Shown: positions 1-6,065 of the stretch, piece after piece
Layout of the letters: every line of letters begins with the position of its first letter
Position numbering within the stretch: position 1 is the first letter of the stretch
NCBI GenBank assembly: GCA_002401305.2
Contig: NVSO02000092.1
Coordinates: forward strand, 1 to 9,186
Length of the DNA: 9,186 nt
Source: Rhodobiaceae bacterium
GTDB lineage: Bacteria; Pseudomonadota; Alphaproteobacteria; Parvibaculales; Parvibaculaceae
Direction of reading: 5' to 3'
Made by a program: the position numbers and the translations under genes
The notes under the pieces: model-generated
Database searches by the model: none
Told to the model about the DNA's origin: nothing
What the model saw: only the letters and a program-made list of their open reading frames with translations

Positions 1-9
1 GCAAAATTT

Positions 10-17
10 AAGGAAGG
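10..17 (+). promoter_or_regulatory. ribosome binding site of the ylxR-type gene
   Basis: A purine-rich AAGGAAGG block ends 8 bases before the ATG at 26 and is a good match to the anti-Shine-Dalgarno sequence of 16S rRNA. It supports ATG 26 as the true start, although the reading frame stays open upstream to the edge of the window. Confidence 0.65.
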
Positions 18-25
18 GGCGAGAT

Positions 26-781
26 ATGACATCGTCTGACCAACCCTCTTCTTCGCAAGCACCAGACGAAGGTGTTGAGGACCAAGCATCTCCCACGGAT
101 GTGCCTGGTGAAGAAATGCAAGATGAGGGCTCGCAAGAGCAAGAACAGGACCAAGGGTACGGTACAAATCGGCGGCATGAATTGAGCTTGAAAGAGCGTC
201 GATGCATTGTTTCTGGTGAAACCTGCCCGACATCACAAATGATACGTTTTGTGGTCGGGCCTGATGATGAGATTTATCCTGACTTGGCAGAGAAGTTGCC
301 CGGTCGCGGTATTTGGGTAAGTGGACAACGCGCGATGGTCGAACAGGCCATTAAACGAGGTCTTTTTGCCAAGTCAGCTAAGGCGCGCGTTCAAGTGAAC
401 GCCAACTTGGTTGAGCTCGTCGAGCACCTAATGCAGGAGCGTTTATTCCAAACACTTGGTTTGGCTAAGCGCGCCGGAGAATTGATTACGGGTTTGGAAC
501 GTGTTTTTGAAGCGCTTGATAAAGGCATTCTGGACGCGATCATTGAAGCCCAAGATGCTGGTAAAGATGGTGCGCGAAAGCTACGCGCCAAAATAAAAGC
601 GTCTGAAGAGGACATTTCGGTTCTCAAGGGCCTCGGTGCTGAGCAAATGGGCTTGGCATTGGGCAGGTCAAATGTGGTACACGCTGGCGTAGTATACGGC
701 AGCATGTCAGGTAAAGTTCTGGCTGATTTAGCCAGATTGCAAGCATGGGGTGCTAGTGAACGCACTCCGGACGAAGGATAA
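26..781 (+). CDS. ylxR: YlxR (DUF448) / L7Ae-like fused RNA-binding protein
   Basis: A 251-residue protein of the two-domain RNA-binding type encoded between nusA and infB in Alphaproteobacteria. Residues 1-55 are an acidic Gln/Glu/Ser-rich, probably disordered leader. Residues about 57-125 are a YlxR/DUF448 domain, with the signature RRCIVSGE (58-65), IRFV (73-76) and PGRGIWV (92-98). Residues about 137-235 look like an L7Ae/YlxQ-type RNA-binding domain, opening with [10 protein letters not shown] (144-153) and containing an AIIEAQDA strand (171-178). In Bacillus these two domains are separate neighbouring genes, ylxR and ylxQ, in the nusA-infB operon. The Bacillus YlxR has been linked to RNase P, so a role in RNA binding during transcription, RNA processing or ribosome assembly is likely, but the exact substrate here is unknown. 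The stop lies 2 bp before infB, which implies co-transcription and translational coupling. The family is certain by motif and context; the function is inferred. Confidence 0.93.
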   Translation: MTSSDQPSSSQAPDEGVEDQASPTDVPGEEMQDEGSQEQEQDQGYGTNRRHELSLKERRCIVSGETCPTSQMIRFVVGPDDEIYPDLAEKLPGRGIWVSGQRAMVEQAIKRGLFAKSAKARVQVNANLVELVEHLMQERLFQTLGLAKRAGELITGLERVFEALDKGILDAIIEAQDAGKDGARKLRAKIKASEEDISVLKGLGAEQMGLALGRSNVVHAGVVYGSMSGKVLADLARLQAWGASERTPDEG

Positions 782-783
782 GA

Positions 784-3700
784 ATGACCGATTCGACGGA
801 CTCCGGCGATGACCGCAAGCAAAAGACTGAAGGTAAAACCCTCAGCCTAAAACGCACGGTTGATTCTGGCCAAGTACGCCAGAGCTTTTCGCGTGGCCGA
901 ACTAAGTCGGTTGTCGTGGAAAAGAAACGCAAGCGCATCCTGAAGCCAGGTGAAGGCGCGGCGGAAGCGACACCAGCTCCAGCAGCAACTCCAAAACCAG
1001 CAGCCACACCGGCTCCTGCTCCGGTTGCTAAAGCGCCCACACCAGAAGCTGCGCCAAAAGCAGCCTCTGCGGCTCCAGTTGCAGCAACGCCGGCGGCACC
1101 AACACCTGCCGTAGCGTCTGCACCTGACGCAGCCAAGCCGGCCGCGGCGCCAACAGCGCCTGTTGCTAAAGCAGCAGAGCCTGCCAAAGCGGCTCCGGTT
1201 GCAGCAGCGCCAACGCCTGCAGCGACACCTGCTTCGGCAACAACGCCTGCTCCAGCAAAACCGGCCGCAAAAACAGCACCGGCAGCACCGGCAGCCCCCG
1301 CGCCTAAAGCGGCGGCTCCTAAAGCTGCGACATCTAAGGCAGCACCGGCAGCTAAGAAGCCTGAAGCTAAAAGAACACCTCCCGCTGCTAAGAAAACACC
1401 GGCACGCGCTGGCGGCAGACCAAACCAACGCGGCGGCTCTGTACGCGGCGATGGACGTCCTGCAGCAGGTCGTACGTTGACAGCTGGCGAACAAGCAGCA
1501 CGCGAACGCGCTCTGAAAGGCGCACGTATTCGCGCTGTGGAAGAGAAGAAGAAGGCTGAAGAAGAAGCCAAAAAACGGGCAATCGAAGAAATTCGGTTGG
1601 CAAAAGAGCGCGCAGAGCGCGAGGCTATTGAAGCACAGGAAATGGAAAAACGGCGCTTGGAAGAAGCTGCCCGTCCTAAACCCAAGCCTGAGCCTGCAAA
1701 GCCTGCCGCCCGTCCAGCATCTCGCACCGCAAAACCTGCAGCCAGAGGCGTTTCTCCGGCAGATGCTCCAGGCGAAACCATGGTGGAAAAAACCAAATCC
1801 ACCAAACAGCTTGTGAACAAAAAACCAGCTTCGGCAATGCGTCGCGATACGCCGCCACAAACACCAGCCCGTAAAACGACAGAACAACGTCGTCGCGGCG
1901 GTAAGCTGACAATTTCTAGAGCGCTAAACGATCGCGGTGATCGCCAACGGTCATTGGCCGCGATGCGTCGCCGTGTGGAACGTGAGAAAAAGAAAGCTCG
2001 GGGTCAACACCACGAGCCGCGCGAGAAGGTATCAAGGGAAGTTATCATTCCCGATATCATTACAGTGCAGGACCTTGCTAATCGGATGGCCGAGCGGGCC
2101 GTCGATGTGATCAAAACTCTGATGAAACAGGGCATGATGGTCAAATTGGGCGACGTACTGGAAACAGACATCGCGCAATTGGTAGCAGAAGAATTTGGTC
2201 ACACAGTTAAACGTGTGTCAGAAGCTGATGTTGAAGAAGGTCTCACCACCGAAGATGATGATGATGATGCCAAGGAAGGTCGCGCACCTGTTGTGACTGT
2301 GATGGGCCACGTCGATCACGGTAAGACCTCACTTCTAGATGCATTGCGTTCTACTGATGTTGCCGCTGGTGAAGCTGGCGGGATTACCCAGCACATCGGG
2401 GCCTATCAGGTTAATATGGCATCAGGCGCGAAAATCACGTTCCTTGATACACCCGGTCACGCTGCCTTTACGGCTATGCGGGCACGTGGTGCGAAAGTAA
2501 CTGATATCGTTATCTTGGTTGTTGCAGCCGATGATGGGGTCATGCCTCAGACCATCGAAGCGATCAACCATGCTAAAGCAGCTGGTGTGCCGCTCATCGT
2601 GGCGATCAATAAAATGGATAAGCCGGACGCTAATTCGTCCCGCGTGACCACTGATTTGCTCCAGCACGAAGTTGTGTTGGAAAGCATGGGCGGTGATGTG
2701 CAGGCTATTGAAGTATCCGCGAAAACCCGCATGGGCTTGGATACTTTGGAAGAAGCCATTCTGTTGCAAGCTGAATTGCTTGAGCTTAAAGCCAACCCGG
2801 ACCGGGATGCTGAGGGCGCAGTTGTTGAAGCCAAATTGGACAGAGGCCGCGGTAACGTGGCAACAGCTCTTGTTCAACGCGGTACATTGACAGTTGGCAA
2901 TGTGGTCGTCGCTGGTGCTGTTTGGGGCCGTGTACGTGCCTTGATCAACGACCGTGGCGAAAACATTGTGAGCGCGGGGCCTTCTGAGCCGGTCGAAATT
3001 CTCGGCCTGAACGGAACCCCTGAAGCTGGTGATCATTTCGTTGTTGTTGAAAACGAAGGCCGGGCACGTGAAGTGACCGAATATCGTCAACGCGTTAAGC
3101 GCGACAAGCGGACAGCATCTACACGGACTTCTTTGGATCAACTGTTGCAAGCCAAAAAATCAGGCGAGCAGCATCAGGTGCCAATCATCGTCAAATCTGA
3201 CGTGCAAGGGTCTGCTGAAGCCATTGTTCAGGCATTGGAGAAACTCGGGAACGCAGAAGTAACTGCTCGGGTTATTCACTCTGGTGTGGGCGGTGTGACT
3301 GAAAGTGACATCACCTTGGCTGAAACATCTGGTGCGCCAGTGATCGGTTTCAACGTACGTGCCAATGTACAAGCCCGCGAAATTGCGCGCGCCGCTGGCA
3401 TTGAAATTCGCTACTACTCAGTCATCTACGATCTTGTTGATGATGTGAAAGCAGCGATGTCTGGCATGCTCTCTCCAGAAATGCGTGAAACCTTCTTGGG
3501 TAACGCTGAAATTCTGGAAGTCTTCAACATCTCCAAAGTCGGTAAAGTTGCCGGTTGTCGGGTTACCGAAGGCCAAATGCGACGTGGCTCTACTGTCCGC
3601 TTGATCCGCGACGATGTCGTGGTCCATGAAGGCAAGCTGTCAACATTGAAACGCTTCAAAGACGAAGTCAAAGAAGTGCCAACTGGTCAAGAGTGCGGTA

Positions 3701-3786
3701 TGGCCTTCGAAAACTATCAAGACATGCGTGCCGGTGACGTCATCGAATGTTTCGATATCGAAGAGATTACCCGGACACTCGACTAG
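784..3786 (+). CDS. infB: translation initiation factor IF-2
   Basis: A 1000-residue GTPase that places initiator fMet-tRNA in the 30S P site and promotes 50S joining. Residues about 17-50 match the IF2-associated region ([15 protein letters not shown]). Residues about 60-208 are an Ala/Pro/Lys-rich linker. Residues about 235-300 are a highly charged, probably coiled or single-helix segment. Residues about 418-480 are the IF2 N-domain just before the G domain. The G motifs are all intact: G1 GHVDHGKT (508-515), G2 GGITQHIG (532-539), G3 DTPGH (555-559), G4 NKMD (609-612) and G5 SAK (645-647). Domains II, III (about 795-890) and the fMet-tRNA-binding C2 domain (about 905-1000) follow, ending normally. 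AAGGA at 774-778 precedes the ATG at 784 by 5 bases, and the gene starts 2 bp after the ylxR-type stop. It is longer than E. coli IF2 (890), entirely in the N-terminal linker, which is common in Alphaproteobacteria. Internal starts giving short IF2 forms, known in E. coli, cannot be judged here. Confidence 0.99.
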   Translation: MTDSTDSGDDRKQKTEGKTLSLKRTVDSGQVRQSFSRGRTKSVVVEKKRKRILKPGEGAAEATPAPAATPKPAATPAPAPVAKAPTPEAAPKAASAAPVAATPAAPTPAVASAPDAAKPAAAPTAPVAKAAEPAKAAPVAAAPTPAATPASATTPAPAKPAAKTAPAAPAAPAPKAAAPKAATSKAAPAAKKPEAKRTPPAAKKTPARAGGRPNQRGGSVRGDGRPAAGRTLTAGEQAARERALKGARIRAVEEKKKAEEEAKKRAIEEIRLAKERAEREAIEAQEMEKRRLEEAARPKPKPEPAKPAARPASRTAKPAARGVSPADAPGETMVEKTKSTKQLVNKKPASAMRRDTPPQTPARKTTEQRRRGGKLTISRALNDRGDRQRSLAAMRRRVEREKKKARGQHHEPREKVSREVIIPDIITVQDLANRMAERAVDVIKTLMKQGMMVKLGDVLETDIAQLVAEEFGHTVKRVSEADVEEGLTTEDDDDDAKEGRAPVVTVMGHVDHGKTSLLDALRSTDVAAGEAGGITQHIGAYQVNMASGAKITFLDTPGHAAFTAMRARGAKVTDIVILVVAADDGVMPQTIEAINHAKAAGVPLIVAINKMDKPDANSSRVTTDLLQHEVVLESMGGDVQAIEVSAKTRMGLDTLEEAILLQAELLELKANPDRDAEGAVVEAKLDRGRGNVATALVQRGTLTVGNVVVAGAVWGRVRALINDRGENIVSAGPSEPVEILGLNGTPEAGDHFVVVENEGRAREVTEYRQRVKRDKRTASTRTSLDQLLQAKKSGEQHQVPIIVKSDVQGSAEAIVQALEKLGNAEVTARVIHSGVGGVTESDITLAETSGAPVIGFNVRANVQAREIARAAGIEIRYYSVIYDLVDDVKAAMSGMLSPEMRETFLGNAEILEVFNISKVGKVAGCRVTEGQMRRGSTVRLIRDDVVVHEGKLSTLKRFKDEVKEVPTGQECGMAFENYQDMRAGDVIECFDIEEITRTLD

Positions 3787-3821
3787 GCATCTAGGCGGTA
3801 TCCTGCCTAACCAAATTACGA

Positions 3822-3857
3822 GATTTGCCGCCCGACAGTGATGTCGAGCGGCAAATC
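3822..3857 (+). other. strong stem-loop between infB and rbfA, possible attenuator or mRNA-processing site
   Basis: Arm GATTTGCCGC (3822-3831) pairs perfectly with GCGGCAAATC (3848-3857). After one C/A mismatch (3832/3847) the stem continues with CGACA (3833-3837) against TGTCG (3842-3846), closing on the loop GTGA (3838-3841), a GNRA tetraloop. That makes 15 base pairs in a 36-base hairpin. Only three T residues follow (3859-3861), so it is at best a weak intrinsic terminator. A partial attenuator, an RNase III-type cleavage site or a 3' stabiliser of infB mRNA are all possible. A smaller hairpin lies just before it (TAGGC 3792-3796 with GCCTA 3805-3809). Confidence 0.7.
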
Positions 3858-3916
3858 GTTTAAAATCACCTTTGCCGGTGACCGACCAATTGAATTTAAA
3901 TGCTTGATATAGACCA

Positions 3917-3932
3917 CCCGGTCGAAACCGGG
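3917..3932 (+). other. short GC-rich hairpin in the rbfA leader
   Basis: CCCGGT (3917-3922) and ACCGGG (3927-3932) form a perfect 6-bp stem around the loop CGAA. It lies about 40 bases before the rbfA start and has no T-run after it, so it is not a terminator. It could shape the rbfA leader RNA, or it may be chance in a GC-rich stretch. Confidence 0.4.
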
Positions 3933-3973
3933 GCGGCGGGCGCGATGTCCGCTGTAAGCTGAGAAGAGAAACA

Positions 3974-4510
3974 ATGTCCAAACCACCTTCCCGCAGACGC
4001 GGCAACCGTCCCCCAACCCAACGCCAATTGCGTATTGGGGAAACCATTCGCGCCAATCTGGCCGAAGTTTTCATTCGCGGAAACATCCAAGATCCCGTCC
4101 TGCAAAAAATGCATGTGACGGTATCTGAAGTCCGCTGTGCGTATGACTTGCGCCAAGCCATCTGCTTTGTTGCCCCCCTCGGTGGCGGCGATAACAAAGA
4201 GATGCTGGACGCTCTTGCGCGCGTAAAGGGGTACCTAAGGGGCCAAGTTGCGCGCAAAATGACCCTTAAGTTCATGCCGGACTTGGTGTTCAAAGCAGAC
4301 ACATCTTTTGAGTACGCAGCCTCCGTGGATAGCATTTTGCATAGTGATGCAGTGGCGCGTGATTTAGGGGACCGGGACGATGAACAGCCCGAAGACCTTA
4401 TCGTCCAAGAGAAATTTGTCCGTAAAACCAAAGAAGACCATTTGGATGACGAATGGGACTTGGAACACGGGGCAGGGACCGCCGGCTCAAATGAAGGCAA
4501 TGAAGAATGA
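3974..4510 (+). CDS. rbfA: 30S ribosome-binding factor A
   Basis: A 178-residue assembly factor that binds the immature 30S subunit near the 5' end (helix 1) of 16S rRNA and assists late maturation and cold growth. Residues about 15-125 form the single KH-like RbfA domain. Recognisable blocks are QLRIGETIRANLAEV (18-32), the strand VTVSEVRCAYDLRQAICFV (48-66) with the family's S-x-V-x-x-x-x-D-L pattern, a helix LDALARVKGYLRGQVARKM (78-96), and LKFMPDLVFKADTSFEYA (98-115), the usual 'L-x-P-x-L-x-F' ending. Residues about 130-178 are an acidic tail rich in Asp and Glu with no domain I recognise; the family core is usually about 120-135 residues. Only a weak purine tract (GAGAAGAG, 3961-3968) precedes the ATG. 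The stop overlaps the truB start as ATGA, so the two are probably translationally coupled. The rbfA-truB order is classical. Confidence 0.97.
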   Translation: MSKPPSRRRGNRPPTQRQLRIGETIRANLAEVFIRGNIQDPVLQKMHVTVSEVRCAYDLRQAICFVAPLGGGDNKEMLDALARVKGYLRGQVARKMTLKFMPDLVFKADTSFEYAASVDSILHSDAVARDLGDRDDEQPEDLIVQEKFVRKTKEDHLDDEWDLEHGAGTAGSNEGNEE

Positions 4511-5430
4511 GCCGACGCCGGAAGGGTAATCCCGTTTCAGGTTGGGTCATTGTCGATAAACCAGAAGGCCCCACCTCCACCCAAATCGTGGGTATTGTGC
4601 GTCGTTTGCTCAACGCCCAAAAAGCGGGCCATGCGGGGACCTTGGACCCTCTGGCCAACGGTATTTTGGCGATTGCGCTGGGTGAGGCGACTAAAACCAT
4701 CCCTTTCATTATGGATGCTGAAAAGACCTATCGCTTCACTGTGCGCTGGGGTGTGGCCACAACAACGGACGATGCAGAAGGCGAAACCTGCCAAACATCT
4801 GATGTCCGCCCTCAAAAACCAGAAATCGAAGCGGCCTTGGCCACTTTTGTCGGCGACATAAGCCAGGTCCCCCCGATCTTCTCCGCCATCAAAGTGAACG
4901 GGGAACGCGCCTATGATTTGGCGCGCGCTGGCGAAGAGGTTGTGCTCAAGGCCCGCACGGTTCACATCTTTAAGGCTGAGCTGGTTAAAGTGCTCGACAA
5001 CGACCATGCAAAGATCGAAATCCGCTGCTCAAAAGGCACCTATGTGCGCTCGTTAGCACGTGATTTGGCGCAGAAACTGGGGACTTGTGGGCATGTCAGT
5101 GAGCTGCGTCGAACAGCCATTGGACCATTTGTGGAAAGCCTCTCGATTCCGCTGGATAAATTAAAAGAGTTGGGCCATAGTGCGCCCGCTCGACTGACCT
5201 CAGTGGACATATTACGACCGATCGAGACCGCGCTGGACGACATCCCGGCTCTGGCCCTGACTGGAAATGATGCTTCCCGATTACAACGAGGTCAATCAGT
5301 ACTCTTGCGCGGGCGAGATGCACCAATCCTATCTGGAACGGTACTCGCTACTCATCGGGGCAACCCGGTAGCTCTCACAGAATATGTGGGAGGGGAATTG
5401 AAGCCTGTGCGGGTGTTTAATCTTCCTTAA
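4507..5430 (+). CDS. truB: tRNA pseudouridine(55) synthase TruB
   Basis: A 307-residue enzyme that isomerises uridine 55 in the T-loop of elongator tRNAs to pseudouridine and also helps tRNA folding. The start is [13 protein letters not shown] (12-24). The catalytic motif [15 protein letters not shown] (42-56) carries the nucleophile Asp47. Further TruB blocks are [10 protein letters not shown] (73-82), [20 protein letters not shown] (121-140), and [14 protein letters not shown] (174-187) for motif III. The C-terminal part, about 245-307, resembles the TruB PUA-like domain and ends in VRVFNLP. The length is normal for the bacterial family. The ATG at 4507 overlaps the rbfA stop by 4 bases, which together with alignment of the first motif decides the start. 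rpsO begins 16 bp after its stop, so all three are likely on one transcript. Confidence 0.98.
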   Translation: MSRRRKGNPVSGWVIVDKPEGPTSTQIVGIVRRLLNAQKAGHAGTLDPLANGILAIALGEATKTIPFIMDAEKTYRFTVRWGVATTTDDAEGETCQTSDVRPQKPEIEAALATFVGDISQVPPIFSAIKVNGERAYDLARAGEEVVLKARTVHIFKAELVKVLDNDHAKIEIRCSKGTYVRSLARDLAQKLGTCGHVSELRRTAIGPFVESLSIPLDKLKELGHSAPARLTSVDILRPIETALDDIPALALTGNDASRLQRGQSVLLRGRDAPILSGTVLATHRGNPVALTEYVGGELKPVRVFNLP

Positions 5431-5433
5431 CCT

Positions 5434-5441
5434 GAGAGGAG
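5434..5441 (+). promoter_or_regulatory. ribosome binding site of rpsO
   Basis: GAGAGGAG ends 5 bases before the rpsO ATG at 5447 and lies within the 16-bp gap after truB. It is a strong Shine-Dalgarno sequence, in keeping with the high output expected of a ribosomal protein gene. No S15-binding pseudoknot, as known in the E. coli rpsO leader, can be placed in so short a gap; any such structure would have to use the end of truB. Confidence 0.75.
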
Positions 5442-5446
5442 ACCCG

Positions 5447-5716
5447 ATGTCGATTACTCCAGAACGTAAGCTTGAGCTTATGAAAGAATTCGCGATCGTT
5501 GAAGGGGACACTGGTTCCCCAGAAGTACAGATCGCTATCCTGTCCGAACGCATCAAAAATCTGACAGGTCACTTTAAAGAACACAAAAAAGACAACCACT
5601 CCCGTCGTGGTTTGTTGAAAATGGTGAGCCAACGCCGTCGTCTTCTTGACTACGTAAAAAGCAAAGAGGTAGCGCGCTACCAAACCATCATTAAAGCACT
5701 CGGCATTCGGAGATAA
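5447..5716 (+). CDS. rpsO: 30S ribosomal protein S15
   Basis: An 89-residue protein, exactly the usual length, that binds the three-way junction of helices 20-22 in the 16S rRNA central domain. It nucleates platform assembly and later takes part in bridge B4 with the 50S subunit. The whole family signature is present: [17 protein letters not shown] (20-36), LTGHF (39-43) with His42, and the RNA-contact loop [11 protein letters not shown] (47-57) with Asp49 and Ser52. [10 protein letters not shown] (61-70) follows, and the protein ends in the typical GIRR. The DNH order in the loop, where E. coli has DHH, is usual in Alphaproteobacteria. It follows truB after 16 bp and precedes pnp, the classical rpsO-pnp arrangement, with a terminator-like structure directly after its stop. 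Confidence 0.99.
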   Translation: MSITPERKLELMKEFAIVEGDTGSPEVQIAILSERIKNLTGHFKEHKKDNHSRRGLLKMVSQRRRLLDYVKSKEVARYQTIIKALGIRR

Positions 5717-5732
5717 TTCGATTGGCCATGCG

Positions 5733-5799
5733 TACCTAGACAATTACACACGCACTGCCACAAGGCGGTGCGTGTGTGCGTTTTGCTCTAGGTATTTTT
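5733..5799 (+). terminator. nested double stem-loop with T-run after rpsO
   Basis: An inner hairpin pairs ACACACGCAC (5746-5755) perfectly with GTGCGTGTGT (5768-5777). It continues through a T/G wobble and GCC/GGC (5757-5759 with 5764-5766) to the loop ACAA: 14 pairs in all. GCG and four T residues (5781-5784) follow. An outer stem, TACCTAGA (5733-5740) with TCTAGGTA (5787-5794), encloses the inner one and is followed by five T residues (5795-5799). Either stem could act as an intrinsic terminator for the upstream operon. In E. coli a terminator and RNase III sites also separate rpsO from pnp. Partial read-through into pnp is likely, because no clear pnp promoter is visible. Confidence 0.8.
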
Positions 5800-6065
5800 C
5801 CAAATGTCATATCTATTAGAAATAGTATGACGGCGGAAAAACACCCCTTAGGGGGTCAGTAAAAGAGACACTCGTCCGTTGTGAGTGCTCGCATCTAAAA
5901 GGGATCTGACACCTGTCTCGCGTGTCTGGTCTAGACCACCAAGGTGGGAAAACATTTGATGCAGAGGGCTCTCTGTCCGGCCGCTGGAGAACGCGGCATT
6001 ATATGCGCGTAGATGCTTGGAAAAACTGAACAATCAGACGCATCCACGCAGACCTAGGAAACACG
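5800..6065 (+). promoter_or_regulatory. structured pnp leader (gene-free stretch)
   Basis: The 349 bases between rpsO and pnp contain no convincing gene. After the rpsO terminator the remaining 266 bases are dense in dyads. They include an 11-bp hairpin at 5806-5831, ACCCC/GGGGT (5843-5847 with 5852-5856), the 12-bp palindrome TGGTCTAGACCA (5927-5938), CAGAG/CTCTG (5962-5966 with 5971-5975) and GCCGC/GCGGC (5980-5984 with 5993-5997). The last is a stem just before the ribosome binding site, GCGT-GATGC with GCATC-ACGC (6007-6016 with 6040-6049, one A/C mismatch), whose loop itself holds CTGA/TCAG (6026-6029 with 6034-6037). TAGGA at 6055-6059 is the likely pnp ribosome binding site. In enterobacteria the pnp leader is cut by RNase III and mediates PNPase autoregulation; a similar role is inferred here. 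No promoter with acceptable -35 and -10 boxes was found. Confidence 0.55.
5806..5831 (+). other. 11-bp AT-rich hairpin in the pnp leader
   Basis: GTCATA (5806-5811) plus CTATT (5813-5817) pairs with AATAG (5821-5825) plus TATGAC (5826-5831). One T at 5812 is bulged and the loop is the triplet AGA. Every other position matches. It begins 7 bases after the T-run of the rpsO terminator. No T-run follows, so it is not a terminator. As RNA it could be a processing site or the 5' cap of the pnp message; as DNA it could equally be a protein-binding dyad. Confidence 0.6.

Noticed and set aside
1..11. Possible last codons of nusA, ending in TAA at 9-11
   Set aside because: nusA is expected upstream, but three codons cannot be identified, and a second frame with TGA at 37-39 is equally possible.
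753..1887. Long minus-strand reading frames of 355 and 346 codons opposite the start of infB
   Set aside because: They mirror the Ala/Pro/Lys-rich IF2 linker and give Gly/Ala- or Cys/Arg-rich nonsense with no domain; infB on the + strand is certain.
2422..3150. Minus-strand frame of 242 codons inside infB
   Set aside because: It is a shadow of the conserved G-domain and domain II codons, with no protein-like pattern.
3872..3900. Possible promoter before rbfA: TTGCCG, 17 bases, TTTAAA
   Set aside because: Only 8 of 12 consensus positions match, which is common by chance in AT-rich gaps; no supporting feature.
3640..4500. Minus-strand frame of 286 codons across the end of infB, the gap and rbfA
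   Set aside because: It covers two certain genes on the other strand, has no recognisable domain, and would read through the 3822-3857 hairpin; it is a composition effect.
5906..5935. Possible pnp promoter: CTGACA with TCTAGA 18 bases later
   Set aside because: The -10 box matches only three positions and lies within the TGGTCTAGACCA palindrome, which better explains it.
5927..5938. TGGTCTAGACCA as a repressor operator
   Set aside because: A single perfect 12-bp palindrome without a promoter around it or a second copy in the window is not enough to call an operator; it is kept only as part of the leader structure.
5848..6033. Minus-strand frame of 61 codons in the pnp leader
   Set aside because: It starts only with TTG, has no ribosome binding site and no recognisable features; the region is better explained as structured leader RNA.
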